Origin: an uncultured Lachnospiraceae bacterium
Lineage (GTDB): Bacteria > Bacillota > Clostridia > Lachnospirales > Lachnospiraceae
NCBI GenBank assembly: GCA_947565255.1
Contig: CANOFI010000024.1
Coordinates: 1-14,605, forward strand
Length of the DNA stretch: 14,605 bases
Direction of reading: 5' to 3'
Shown here: positions 1 through 7,145 of the stretch, piece after piece
How positions within the stretch are numbered: the stretch's first letter is position 1
Layout: each line of letters starts with the position of its first letter
The notes under the pieces: generated by a model
The model's database searches: none
What the model saw: only the letters and a program-made list of their open reading frames with translations
Told to the model about the DNA's origin: nothing
Position numbers and translations under genes: made by a program

Positions 1-85
1 TTTCTATCTTTTGCATTAAAAATTTAAAAAAACATAGAATAATATAGCAGAAATCCTCTCTGCCAAATCGCAGATTCTTTCCGCC

Positions 86-367
86 ATGAAGGAGGATATT
101 GAAGCCGCCAAAGAGCATGACAAAGAAGCCCTGGAACAACTAAAAAAACCCTTTCAGGCACATATAAGCGCCGCACATGAGAAAGCGGACAAATTACTTA
201 GAACTGCAAGAAAAAATCACACTGATACACCGCCGGCGCATTCCAGAACAATAATCTCTGAAAAAAAGCAACGCCTTTCCTACAACGATTTTTCCATTTT
301 TGAAAAGCTGAAACTTATTTTTGTCATCCTGATTATAATATATTTAATCATTACAAAACTATCCTAG
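86..367 (+). CDS. Small hypothetical protein, C-terminal membrane anchor; possible gene remnant
   Basis: I do not recognise this 93-residue protein. Residues 1-45 are charged and helix-forming (rich in K, E and A), the middle is a polar linker, and residues about 74-92 are a hydrophobic run (LIFVILIIIYLII) near the C-terminus, which would make a tail-anchored or bitopic small membrane protein. The start is weak: there is no Shine-Dalgarno sequence before ATG 86. The same frame stays open back to position 38, after a TAG at 35, and the added 16 codons also read as a plausible charged helix (NNIAEILSAKSQILSA). This suggests the present ORF is the tail of a longer gene whose 5' end is lost or lies beyond an inactivating change. 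It converges on luxS, 17 bases away. It could be a real short gene, a decayed mobile-element gene or chance coding. No function is assigned. Confidence 0.4.
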   Translation: MKEDIEAAKEHDKEALEQLKKPFQAHISAAHEKADKLLRTARKNHTDTPPAHSRTIISEKKQRLSYNDFSIFEKLKLIFVILIIIYLIITKLS

Positions 368-384
368 AGCGTATCTGAAAAGAG

Positions 385-861
385 CTACGGCGCATATGAC
401 AAACGGCTCTCATCCATCTTTTCTAACACTTCGCAGAACGTTCCGGCCACATATTTTGCCATCGGAAGGTTCATGTCAAGATAGTTCCCACAGTCTCTCG
501 CTGCCGCACCCGGAACCTCTCCCTCAAAATCCCGCATAAATGCATACATTTCCTTTACCAGCGGCACAATATCTTTTGACTCATAATTGCCCGCAAGAAG
601 AAGATAAAATCCTGTCCGGCATCCCATAGGTCCAAAATAAATTGTCTTATCTTTATACTCTTCATGATTTCTCAAAAAAGTCGCGCCGAGATGTTCGAGT
701 GTATGCACCTCCGCCGTATTCATCACAGGCTCAAAATTCGGCCTTGTCATACGGATATCAAAGGTTGTCACCGTTTCATTTCCCACATGATCTTTTCTGG
801 ACACATAAATCCCGGGAAGTAATGTCAAATGATTGACCTGAAAACTTGCTATTTTTTCCAT
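385..861 (-). CDS. luxS: S-ribosylhomocysteine lyase LuxS (AI-2 synthase)
   Basis: LuxS is a cytosolic metalloenzyme that cleaves S-ribosylhomocysteine into homocysteine and 4,5-dihydroxy-2,3-pentanedione, the precursor of autoinducer-2. The protein has 158 residues, the usual LuxS length. The metal-binding HxxEH motif is HTLEH at residues 53-57, with Glu56 the expected general base. Cys81 in GPMGCRTGF is the expected catalytic cysteine, and Cys124 in RDCGNYLDM the third metal ligand. The ATG shares one base with the stop codon of mtnN (TAATG), and its GGCAGGT ribosome binding site lies inside the end of mtnN, so the two are very likely co-transcribed and translationally coupled. No convincing terminator is visible in the short gap after the stop. 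Identification is secure; whether AI-2 acts as a signal here or is only a methyl-cycle by-product cannot be judged. Confidence 0.97.
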   Translation of the reverse strand: MEKIASFQVNHLTLLPGIYVSRKDHVGNETVTTFDIRMTRPNFEPVMNTAEVHTLEHLGATFLRNHEEYKDKTIYFGPMGCRTGFYLLLAGNYESKDIVPLVKEMYAFMRDFEGEVPGAAARDCGNYLDMNLPMAKYVAGTFCEVLEKMDESRLSYAP

Positions 862-1553
862 TAATATTTACCTGCCATTTCTATGATTAAGTTTACGGAA
901 TTTTTAATTGCCTGCGCCTCAAATGTTGAATAATCCATATGCGCGCTGTCATCTGCCTTATCTGAAATTGCACGGATAACCAGAAACGGAATGTTGTTCA
1001 GATATGCTGTCTGTGCAATTGCCGCCCCCTCCATTTCCGTACAGGACGCCTTGAAGTTCGATACAATCCGCTGTTTCGTATTTTTATCCGAAATAAATTG
1101 GTCCCCGCTTGCCACGCGCCCCACAAATACACTGATATCCGGATTCACCCGCTCACAGCACTCTTTGGCCAGCCGGCGAAGCTTCTCATCCGCCTCAAAG
1201 CTGAATACCTGCATCTGCGGAATCTGTCCGACTGGATATCCAAAACCAGTCGCATCCATATCATGGTGAATGACATCGCCTGACACTACCACATCGCCAA
1301 TATTAATTGCCGCATCCAGGGAACCGGCAATCCCGGTGTTAATTACTGCATCCACACCAAACTCTCCAATTAAAATCTGCGTGCACACTGCTGCATTCAC
1401 CTTTCCGATTCCACAGCGAACCACGACTGCATCCTTTCCGCAGAGAACTCCTTTGTAAAATTCCATGGATGCTTTTTTTTCAACCGTCACCTGCTCCATA
1501 CGTTCTTTTATCTCAGCGACCTCCTGGTCCATTGCTCCTATAATTCCTAACAT
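861..1553 (-). CDS. mtnN: 5'-methylthioadenosine/S-adenosylhomocysteine nucleosidase
   Basis: MtnN (Pfs, MTAN) removes adenine from S-adenosylhomocysteine, methylthioadenosine and 5'-deoxyadenosine, feeding LuxS and methionine salvage. The 230-residue length is normal. The N-terminus (LGIIGAMDQEV) matches the family, with catalytic Glu11. NTGIAGSL (72-79) is the nucleoside phosphorylase-type loop. The EMEGAA motif carries the ribose-binding Glu175, and AISDKADD the catalytic Asp198. The ATG at 1553 has a strong GGAGGA site 4-5 bases upstream, in a purine-rich leader. It directly precedes luxS with a one-base overlap, a pairing that makes metabolic sense because its product is the LuxS substrate. 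The 184-base AT-rich gap upstream holds no convincing promoter or riboswitch that I can defend. Confidence 0.96.
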   Translation of the reverse strand: MLGIIGAMDQEVAEIKERMEQVTVEKKASMEFYKGVLCGKDAVVVRCGIGKVNAAVCTQILIGEFGVDAVINTGIAGSLDAAINIGDVVVSGDVIHHDMDATGFGYPVGQIPQMQVFSFEADEKLRRLAKECCERVNPDISVFVGRVASGDQFISDKNTKQRIVSNFKASCTEMEGAAIAQTAYLNNIPFLVIRAISDKADDSAHMDYSTFEAQAIKNSVNLIIEMAGKY

Positions 1554-1737
1554 ACTTCCTCCTTCTCTTCCTCAATCCGATATCTGCTGCCTCAAAACCA
1601 CCATATTATGTTAATTGTATATTCAATTTGTGCAATTCATATAATTTAAACAATAATAAATTGTTCTAAAAAATTCCAACTCATTTATACGACCTGATTG
1701 ATAAAATCTTCAGGGACAAAAATACAATTATTTTACC

Positions 1738-2262
1738 TTATTTCCCTTCATAACGAATCAGGGAAACCACATCATAATCTGCCAGCTTTTCCCTTCCCTT
1801 CAATCCCGCCAGTTCCATCACAAATGCAACCTTTACGACCTCGCCTCCGAGTTCCTCTACCATCTTTGTGATAGCATCTATCGTCCCGCCTGTTGCAATC
1901 AGGTCGTCAATGATGACAACCTTCTGACCGGGAAGGATTGCGTCTTTGTGTATCTCTAAAGTTGCCATTCCATACTCCAGCTCATAATCCCTCGAAATCA
2001 CTTCCCTTGGAAGCTTCCCTTTCTTACGTACCGGCACAAACGCCTTATGCAACTCGTATGCCACCGGCATACCGAAAATAAAGCCTCTCGACTCCGCCCC
2101 CAGTATAATATCGCAGTCCACATCCTTCAAAATATCCAAAAGCCCGTCTATGGCAAGCTTAAGCCCATCCGCATCCTGTAAAATAGCTGTCACATCACGG
2201 AAAATAATTCCTTCCTCCGGAAAATCCGGAATGCTGACTACATAATCCTCTAACTTTTTCAT
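1738..2262 (-). CDS. apt: Adenine phosphoribosyltransferase
   Basis: Apt converts adenine and PRPP to AMP and pyrophosphate in purine salvage. The 174-residue protein has the type I phosphoribosyltransferase PRPP loop, VVIIDDLIATGGT, at about residues 115-127. The N-terminus (IPDFPEEGIIFRDVT) and the segment GAESRGFIFG (55-64) are typical of bacterial Apt. The ATG at 2262 follows a moderate GGCAGGGTG ribosome binding site. The gene lies upstream of mtnN on the same strand, 184 bases away. Adenine released by MtnN is an Apt substrate, so the neighbourhood is metabolically coherent, but the long AT-rich gap argues that mtnN-luxS may have its own promoter. Identification is secure. Confidence 0.96.
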   Translation of the reverse strand: MKKLEDYVVSIPDFPEEGIIFRDVTAILQDADGLKLAIDGLLDILKDVDCDIILGAESRGFIFGMPVAYELHKAFVPVRKKGKLPREVISRDYELEYGMATLEIHKDAILPGQKVVIIDDLIATGGTIDAITKMVEELGGEVVKVAFVMELAGLKGREKLADYDVVSLIRYEGK

Positions 2263-2420
2263 ACTTTCACCCTGCCTTTATCCCATATGTTTATTTCCTA
2301 CTATTCCTATATGGATTGTATTTAGTATAGTTTTTATTTATCTACTCTTCATCCGGCAAAACAGTTCATAATTCCCTGAACTATTTACGCAAAATCTATT
2401 TTGAACAACACATATTGAAA

Positions 2421-2433
2421 ATCACCCAGTGAT
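2421..2433 (-). terminator. Weak hairpin downstream of serS
   Basis: On the minus strand, ATCAC and GTGAT form a five-pair stem around a three-base loop, followed by TTTTC. It lies about 75 bases after the serS stop, in the gap before apt. The stem is short and the U-run poor, so it may be a weak terminator or chance. The rest of the gap (2263-2506) is AT-rich; TAGATA and TACAAT 18 bases apart, about 50 bases before apt, could be a poor promoter. Confidence 0.25.
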
Positions 2434-2506
2434 GCTCTCTCACATGTTTAAAAATTCATCCATGCCAAACACGCTTACATATACCGATGCAGGTTCAGCT
2501 CCCCAC

Positions 2507-3787
2507 TTATCTTATAACTTCCTTCCCGCCCATATACGGTCTTAATTTCTCCGGAATGCGGATGCTGCCGTCTTCGTTTAAGTTATTTTCCAAAAATGCA
2601 ATCAGCATGCGCGGCGGCGCAACAACTGTATTATTCAGTGTATGTGCAAAGTATTTTTTTCCGTCCTTAGCTGACACGCGTATCTGCAGACGCCTTGCCT
2701 GTGCGTCACCCAGATTCGAACAGCTTCCCACCTCGAAATACTTTTTCTGTCTCGGTGACCATGCCTCTACATCAATGGATTTCACCTTGAGATCTGCAAG
2801 ATCGCCGGAGCAGCACTCCAGCGTACGGACCGGAATATCCAGAGAACGGAACAAATCCACCGTGTTCTGCCATAGCTTTTCAAACCACATCTTGCTTTCC
2901 TCCGGCTTACAGACGACAATCATCTCCTGCTTTTCAAACTGGTGAATGCGGTATACACCCCTCTCCTCTATCCCGTGTGCACCCTTCTCCTTGCGGAAGC
3001 ACGGGGAATAGCTGGTCAGCGTATAGGGAAGCAGCTCCTCCTTATGAATCGTGTCAATAAACTTTCCAATCATAGAATGCTCGCTTGTCCCAATCAGATA
3101 TAAATCTTCGCCCTCAATCTTGTACATCATGGCGTCCATCTCTTCAAAGCTCATCACACCGGTTACAACATCACTGCGAATCATAAACGGAGGCACGCAG
3201 TACGTAAATCCCCGGTCAATCATAAAATCTCTCGCATAAGAAATGACTGCTGAATGCAGTCTTGCAACATCCCCCATCAGATAGTAAAAACCGTTGCCCG
3301 CCACTCTTCTGGCCGCTTCCAAATCAATGCCTTTCAGCTTCTCCATTATTTCAGTGTGATACGGCACCTCAAATTCCGGCACAAATGGTTCCCCATATTT
3401 TTGCAGTTCCACATTCTCACTGTCATCTTTTCCAATCGGAACACTCTCATCAATGATATTCGGAATCAGCATCATCCGCTTTCTGACTTCCTCACGCAAG
3501 TTTGTCTCCTGTTCTGCAATTTCGTCGAGACGCTCGGCAAAGCTATTAACCTTTGCCTTGATTTCTTCCGCTTCCTCCTTTTTGCCCTGCCCCATCAGCG
3601 CGCCAATCTGTTTGGATAATTTCTTTCTTTCTGCCCGAAGGGTATCTGCCTCCTGCTGTGCTTTTCTGCACTGTTCATCCAAGTCAATCACTTCATCCAC
3701 CAGCGGCAGTTTCTGGTCCTGAAACTTATTTTTTATATTCTGCTTTACAATGTCCGGATTCTCGCGGACAAACTTCATATCTAGCAT
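2507..3787 (-). CDS. serS: Seryl-tRNA synthetase (class II)
   Basis: SerRS charges tRNA-Ser (and tRNA-Sec, if present) with serine in the cytosol. The protein has 426 residues, the normal length. It starts MLDMKFVRENPD; residues about 30-105 form the charged coiled-coil tRNA-binding arm. TSEH (234-237) matches the serine-binding TxE loop. Class II motif 2 is FRKEKGAHG (264-272) and onward; motif 3 is LNNTVVAPPRMLIAFLEN (384-401), with Arg393 as the ATP-binding arginine. This motif 3 differs from the common bacterial form (GSGLAVGR) and recalls archaeal/eukaryotic-like versions; I believe it is common in Clostridia. I chose ATG 3787 because AGGAGGAG lies five bases upstream and it gives the family N-terminus. 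The frame is open further upstream to 3982, but that stretch overlaps another small gene. Its promoter is visible; there is no T-box in the short leader. Confidence 0.96.
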   Translation of the reverse strand: MLDMKFVRENPDIVKQNIKNKFQDQKLPLVDEVIDLDEQCRKAQQEADTLRAERKKLSKQIGALMGQGKKEEAEEIKAKVNSFAERLDEIAEQETNLREEVRKRMMLIPNIIDESVPIGKDDSENVELQKYGEPFVPEFEVPYHTEIMEKLKGIDLEAARRVAGNGFYYLMGDVARLHSAVISYARDFMIDRGFTYCVPPFMIRSDVVTGVMSFEEMDAMMYKIEGEDLYLIGTSEHSMIGKFIDTIHKEELLPYTLTSYSPCFRKEKGAHGIEERGVYRIHQFEKQEMIVVCKPEESKMWFEKLWQNTVDLFRSLDIPVRTLECCSGDLADLKVKSIDVEAWSPRQKKYFEVGSCSNLGDAQARRLQIRVSAKDGKKYFAHTLNNTVVAPPRMLIAFLENNLNEDGSIRIPEKLRPYMGGKEVIR

Positions 3788-3817
3788 GATAACTCCTCCT
3801 GGTCGGTTTACATAATA

Positions 3818-3851
3818 AATAAAAGTAACTATGTGAATAGCTACTTTTATT
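3818..3851. promoter_or_regulatory. Long palindrome at the serS transcription start (candidate operator or 5' hairpin)
   Basis: AATAAAAGTAACTAT (3818-3832) and ATAGCTACTTTTATT (3837-3851) are inverted repeats of 15 bases with one mismatch, separated by GTGA. The right arm overlaps the last three bases of the serS -10 box, and the rest covers the predicted start site and early leader. The geometry suits a repressor operator (GTAACTAT/ATAGCTAC half-sites). In RNA, only part of the left side of the stem would be transcribed. There is no following U-run, so it does not look like a terminator. Confidence 0.6.
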
Positions 3852-3877
3852 CTAATACGTATGCTACTATTTGTCAA
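3849..3877 (-). promoter_or_regulatory. Sigma-A promoter for serS
   Basis: On the minus strand, TTGACA (3872-3877) is a perfect -35 box. After a 17-base spacer comes TAGAAT (3849-3854), five of six matches to the -10 consensus. Transcription should start near 3842, giving a leader of about 55 bases before serS, too short for a T-box. This would be a strong, independent promoter for serS. Confidence 0.82.
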
Positions 3878-3944
3878 TTGCGGGATTTGTAAATGCCACT
3901 CCAGACACATTCTTAAGTCATGCGCCTTTCGTGGATACGCTCTG

Positions 3945-4109
3945 CTATTTCGGCCATGCAGTCTTTTCAGCCCGCTGTGCATGTGCTTTTTCGCGCATAT
4001 GATTCAGTCTTGCCACGATATAGTCTAACTGCTCATCCTGCTTATCCAGGCGCTTGTTGATATTCTCCATCTCCTTCAACAGCATATCTAGCTTTTCATC
4101 CTGTGTCAT
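3945..4109 (-). CDS. 54-residue coiled-coil microprotein, unknown function
   Basis: A short ORF starts at ATG 4109, with AGGAGGT ten bases upstream, and ends at TAG 3945. The protein begins MTQDEKLDMLLKEMENINKR, continues with a second charged heptad stretch (LDKQDEQLDYIVARLNHM), and ends in a basic tail (REKAHAQRAEKTAWPK). Hydrophobic residues L7, L10/L11, M14, I17, L21, L28, I31 and L35 follow a heptad-like spacing, so a dimeric or trimeric coiled coil is likely. It has no signal peptide or membrane segment. It lies between the 326-residue coiled-coil gene (81 bases upstream) and the serS promoter (67 bases downstream). An upstream TTGATA with a poor TATTGT box 16 bases on could be its promoter. 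I do not recognise the family. The ribosome binding site and composition make it a probable real gene. Confidence 0.65.
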   Translation of the reverse strand: MTQDEKLDMLLKEMENINKRLDKQDEQLDYIVARLNHMREKAHAQRAEKTAWPK

Positions 4110-4190
4110 ATTTCTTATTACCTCCTGTCTTGTTATTTCTATATAGTTGATACAATAGTTTATATTTATACCTTATCAAAAAAACTTTTT

Positions 4191-5171
4191 TTATGTAGGT
4201 ATATCCACAACGTTTCCCTTCAGGTCTTCTGCAAGCAGCTTCATATCGGTCATCATCTTATCCACTTCCTGCTGTACGTCTGACTTCACAGAATCCAGCT
4301 CGAGCAGCTTTTCTGTCACAAGATCCGGCAAATCCACCTTACTGTTCTCATGTTCCTCTTTCTGTCGGTCATAAACGGCCTCCATCTCTTCTGCCCTTTC
4401 CTGAATCTTTTCAATCTGCTCTTCTGTCTCTTCCTGCTCTTCCTTGGCATCCTCAATTTTTTCCTTGGTTTCTGCCATATCCTCATCAACTTTTTCTTTT
4501 CCATCCTGAAGAATCATACTTAATATTTCTTTATTGGCAGCCTGCATAATCCCCTCTGCCTGCTTGGATGCTTCCACCATCGGATTGCTTTTCAGCCTTT
4601 CCAATCCGATCTCGCGCATAATAATCTGCTCTTCTAAAATCACTTTCGTATTCTCATCAATCGTCTTACGAAATACATCTCCATAGGAATCCTGCTCCAG
4701 CGAACGTCTCTGGTAATCTGTGAGCCCCTGCTCATCAATCACGGCCAGACGCTCCTGCTCTTCCTTTGTCAACTCAATATTGGAATCGATTTTCATACTG
4801 TCACGGCGTTTTTCCAACAGTTCCAAATCCTTTTGCTCCTGGCTGTCCGGCGCAATCCCATACTCCTCCTTTAAACCTTCCTTGTACTGGTCAATTGCCT
4901 TTAATTCCTCTTTAGCTTTTTCAATTTCTCCTTTGGAGGTCTCGATTTTTCCGGCACGCTCCTGCAAATCATCATCGATCGACTTCTCTGCTTCAAAGAC
5001 ATTTTTTATGAGCCCCATTGCCTGCTCTCTGGCCTGCTTTTTCTTTTCTGCTATCTTATCCACGCCCTGTTCTTTCTGAAACGGACGAAACGCCATCTGC
5101 TTATTCTGCGGCGTATTGATGAAATTTGCAAGAATATCCCCGGTGAACCATCTTGTTTCACCCATTTTCAT
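4191..5171 (-). CDS. Highly charged coiled-coil protein, unknown function
   Basis: This 326-residue protein is dominated by K, E, D and Q. The N-terminal 35 residues are less charged and include an aromatic patch (GETRWFTGDILANFINT), possibly a docking segment. Long helical stretches follow: about 38-105, 180-275 (very rich in E, as in KEEQEETEEQIEKIQERAEE) and 284-316. There is no signal peptide, membrane segment or recognisable catalytic motif. ATG 5171 is preceded by AGGGTGTG at suitable spacing; the nearby Met3 has no better site. The gene stands alone, between the lipoprotein gene and the 54-residue coiled-coil gene. It could be a structural, cytoskeletal or cell-surface-assembly protein, or a small SMC-like adaptor; nothing in the sequence decides. 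That it is coding is well supported by length, ribosome binding site and amino-acid pattern. Confidence 0.8.
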   Translation of the reverse strand: MKMGETRWFTGDILANFINTPQNKQMAFRPFQKEQGVDKIAEKKKQAREQAMGLIKNVFEAEKSIDDDLQERAGKIETSKGEIEKAKEELKAIDQYKEGLKEEYGIAPDSQEQKDLELLEKRRDSMKIDSNIELTKEEQERLAVIDEQGLTDYQRRSLEQDSYGDVFRKTIDENTKVILEEQIIMREIGLERLKSNPMVEASKQAEGIMQAANKEILSMILQDGKEKVDEDMAETKEKIEDAKEEQEETEEQIEKIQERAEEMEAVYDRQKEEHENSKVDLPDLVTEKLLELDSVKSDVQQEVDKMMTDMKLLAEDLKGNVVDIPT

Positions 5172-5288
5172 ACCATCACACCCTTTCGCATATATCTGTA
5201 TATTATTTCTTCGACATTTTCAGGCTAAAACTTTAGAGTGTGTCTTATTTCTGAGGATCCCTTAATTAAATCAGCATTTCCCTGAATA

Positions 5289-6959
5289 TTACCGTGTCTT
5301 ATAGTTCTGATATGCCTGTGTCCACACTTCAATATATTTATCCGCACCAAGCTGCTTCACCTGTGCAACATATGTGTCGAATTCTGTCAGCGGCGCTCTT
5401 CCTATAATAAAATTCTGGCGCATCTTGCGGATATAATTTTTCATATTGTCTTCCATATCGTTCACCTCGCGGATCTGGTCGACATTTAACTGACAGGCTG
5501 CAGATACTTTATACGTGGTATCTCCTTTTGCCCACACCTCACAGGCCTTGTTATATTCTTCCGTCTGGCAGCTTTGGATATACTCGGAAAGCTCGCCGAA
5601 CTGCGGGAACATAACCGTAATCGGGTCTGCATACGTATATTTTTTCGGAAGGCTTTTGTCGTGGAAGTTCACCTTATCTTCCATCCCCTTCTTCAAAACC
5701 TTTTTGTCGTTTTTCACTTCATAACTTTCGCCCTCAATTCCCCATGTTAAATATCTGCTTCCATTTTCCCCAAGCATATAATCAATCACATACGCTGCTG
5801 CTTTGTCTGTTTTATGCTCCACCGCCTTGGCTGTAATCACAGTAGAGTCAGAGGAACAGGAATTGATGTCCGCGAAACACCACTGATAACCATCCGCCGT
5901 TTTGGGCCACGGACATGCTGCGAACTCTGCCTCCGGCACAATCTCCCTTAATTTTGAAATATAAGAGCTGTCGTTGCTCTCGTCAAAATGCTGCGCTTCC
6001 CCCTTCCACGCTCCTGCAAGATTGCCCAGCACCTTCTCATCCCGTTTTTCCAGGGAAGTGTTTTCAAACATATTATAAATCAGCCCGTCTGCATTCCACT
6101 TGCGGAACTCCTCCAGATACTGCTTATAATTATCCGTAATATAACCATAAATTACCGTCTCGTTGCCATTCTCATCAACAAGAATGCTGGGATCATCGTC
6201 AATCCCATATGCGGGAAGGAAATATTTCCACGCAGAGGACGCAAGGCAGACCGGTTCTTCATCCTGTTCCCCGTTGCCGTTCGGGTCATTCCGTTTGAAA
6301 TCCAAAAGCACCTGATACCACTCCGTCATTGTCTCAGGCACCTTTTCATACCCCATGGCATTCAGCCAGTCCTTGCGGATAGCCAGACCAAATTCAGAGG
6401 AGGATATGCGGTCCTCTTCGTCATTAATGTCAAAAAATGCCCCCACATAAGAATACGTTCCGTCATCCAGGCGGATATCCTGCGCAATCTGCGGGAATTC
6501 TTCCACAATCCAGCTAAAATTCGGCATCCACTCATCCATATACTCATTGAGGCGCACGGACACCCCATCCGTATACATCCCTGCCATACGTCCGGGATAT
6601 TTTGACAGATTGTTCGCCGTAATGACATCCGGATAATTTTTGGCAGTAAACATCTGCACGTAATCATCATAACTCACCTTCACCTGAAAATCAATGTTGA
6701 CACCGGTAATCTGCTGAATCGCGCGCAGCCCCTTCATCTCCTTCCAGTAATTCTGGTAATATTCATCTTTTCCCCCGATTACGCACCACGAAACCGTAAT
6801 ATCTTTATCCCCTTCCTCTCCGGTAAGTTCATAATACTTTTTGACACTGTCGTCCTTTACCTCCAGCTTCTCCCTGCTGCCTGCATCATCCCTGCACCCC
6901 GCCAACATGCCGGCCGTGAGGATGCCCACCACTCCAAGAGATATCAGTTTCCTTTTCAT
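5289..6959 (-). CDS. Extracellular solute-binding lipoprotein (ABC importer, LplA/CUT1-like)
   Basis: A 556-residue lipoprotein of the family 1-like binding proteins of carbohydrate ABC importers, found in Firmicutes as LplA/YtcQ-type proteins. The signal peptide (MKRKLISLGVVGILTAGM) ends in a lipobox LAGC, with Cys22 the lipidated residue, so the protein is anchored on the outer face of the membrane. The mature region has the usual features: a LRAIQQITGVNIDFQV segment (78-93) near the start, YPDVITANNLS (109-119), and a DPNGNGEQDEEP loop (225-236), the calcium-loop-like motif common in this group. ATG 6959 has GGGAG at suitable spacing. A promoter lies about 115 bases upstream. No permease or ATPase gene is adjacent, so it is an orphan here and must use components encoded elsewhere or have a sensing role. 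The substrate cannot be read from the sequence. Confidence 0.9.
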   Translation of the reverse strand: MKRKLISLGVVGILTAGMLAGCRDDAGSREKLEVKDDSVKKYYELTGEEGDKDITVSWCVIGGKDEYYQNYWKEMKGLRAIQQITGVNIDFQVKVSYDDYVQMFTAKNYPDVITANNLSKYPGRMAGMYTDGVSVRLNEYMDEWMPNFSWIVEEFPQIAQDIRLDDGTYSYVGAFFDINDEEDRISSSEFGLAIRKDWLNAMGYEKVPETMTEWYQVLLDFKRNDPNGNGEQDEEPVCLASSAWKYFLPAYGIDDDPSILVDENGNETVIYGYITDNYKQYLEEFRKWNADGLIYNMFENTSLEKRDEKVLGNLAGAWKGEAQHFDESNDSSYISKLREIVPEAEFAACPWPKTADGYQWCFADINSCSSDSTVITAKAVEHKTDKAAAYVIDYMLGENGSRYLTWGIEGESYEVKNDKKVLKKGMEDKVNFHDKSLPKKYTYADPITVMFPQFGELSEYIQSCQTEEYNKACEVWAKGDTTYKVSAACQLNVDQIREVNDMEDNMKNYIRKMRQNFIIGRAPLTEFDTYVAQVKQLGADKYIEVWTQAYQNYKTR

Positions 6960-7078
6960 ACATTAGCTCCCTTCCTTTTTATATTTCTTTTACATTGCAC
7001 GCTCTTGTATTAATATACTCTGTACATGTTTATGCATTCCATCACAAAACACGTATTTTCTTACAATTTTATATATAA

Positions 7079-7107
7079 TTTATACCACATATAAAAGAAA
7101 CTTGCAA
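7079..7107 (-). promoter_or_regulatory. Promoter of the solute-binding lipoprotein gene
   Basis: On the minus strand, TTGCAA (7102-7107) and TATAAA (7079-7084) are separated by exactly 17 bases. Transcription would start near 7072, giving a long leader of about 112 bases before the ATG, with no clear riboswitch fold. The AT-rich sequence between this promoter and the stop of the acetyltransferase gene has small A/T hairpins (for example CAAAAT-TGT-ATTTTG) but no convincing terminator. Confidence 0.7.
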
Positions 7108-7145
7108 TAAAATTCTGAAAACAAATTTTCAAAATACAATTTTGT

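Noticed and set aside
1681..1737. Terminator between apt and mtnN
   Set aside because: A CCTGA/TCAGG stem with an internal GAT/ATC pair exists, but no U-run follows on the minus strand.
3788..3842. T-box riboswitch in the serS leader
   Set aside because: The leader is too short and the conserved T-box sequence (GGTGGNACCGCG-like) is absent.
3788..3982. N-terminal extension of the serS frame (65 extra codons)
   Set aside because: It lacks SerRS similarity, overlaps the serS promoter and the 54-codon gene, and ATG 3787 has an ideal ribosome binding site.
5988..6605. 205-codon plus-strand ORF
   Set aside because: It is entirely antisense to the solute-binding lipoprotein gene and has no ribosome binding site or recognisable family.
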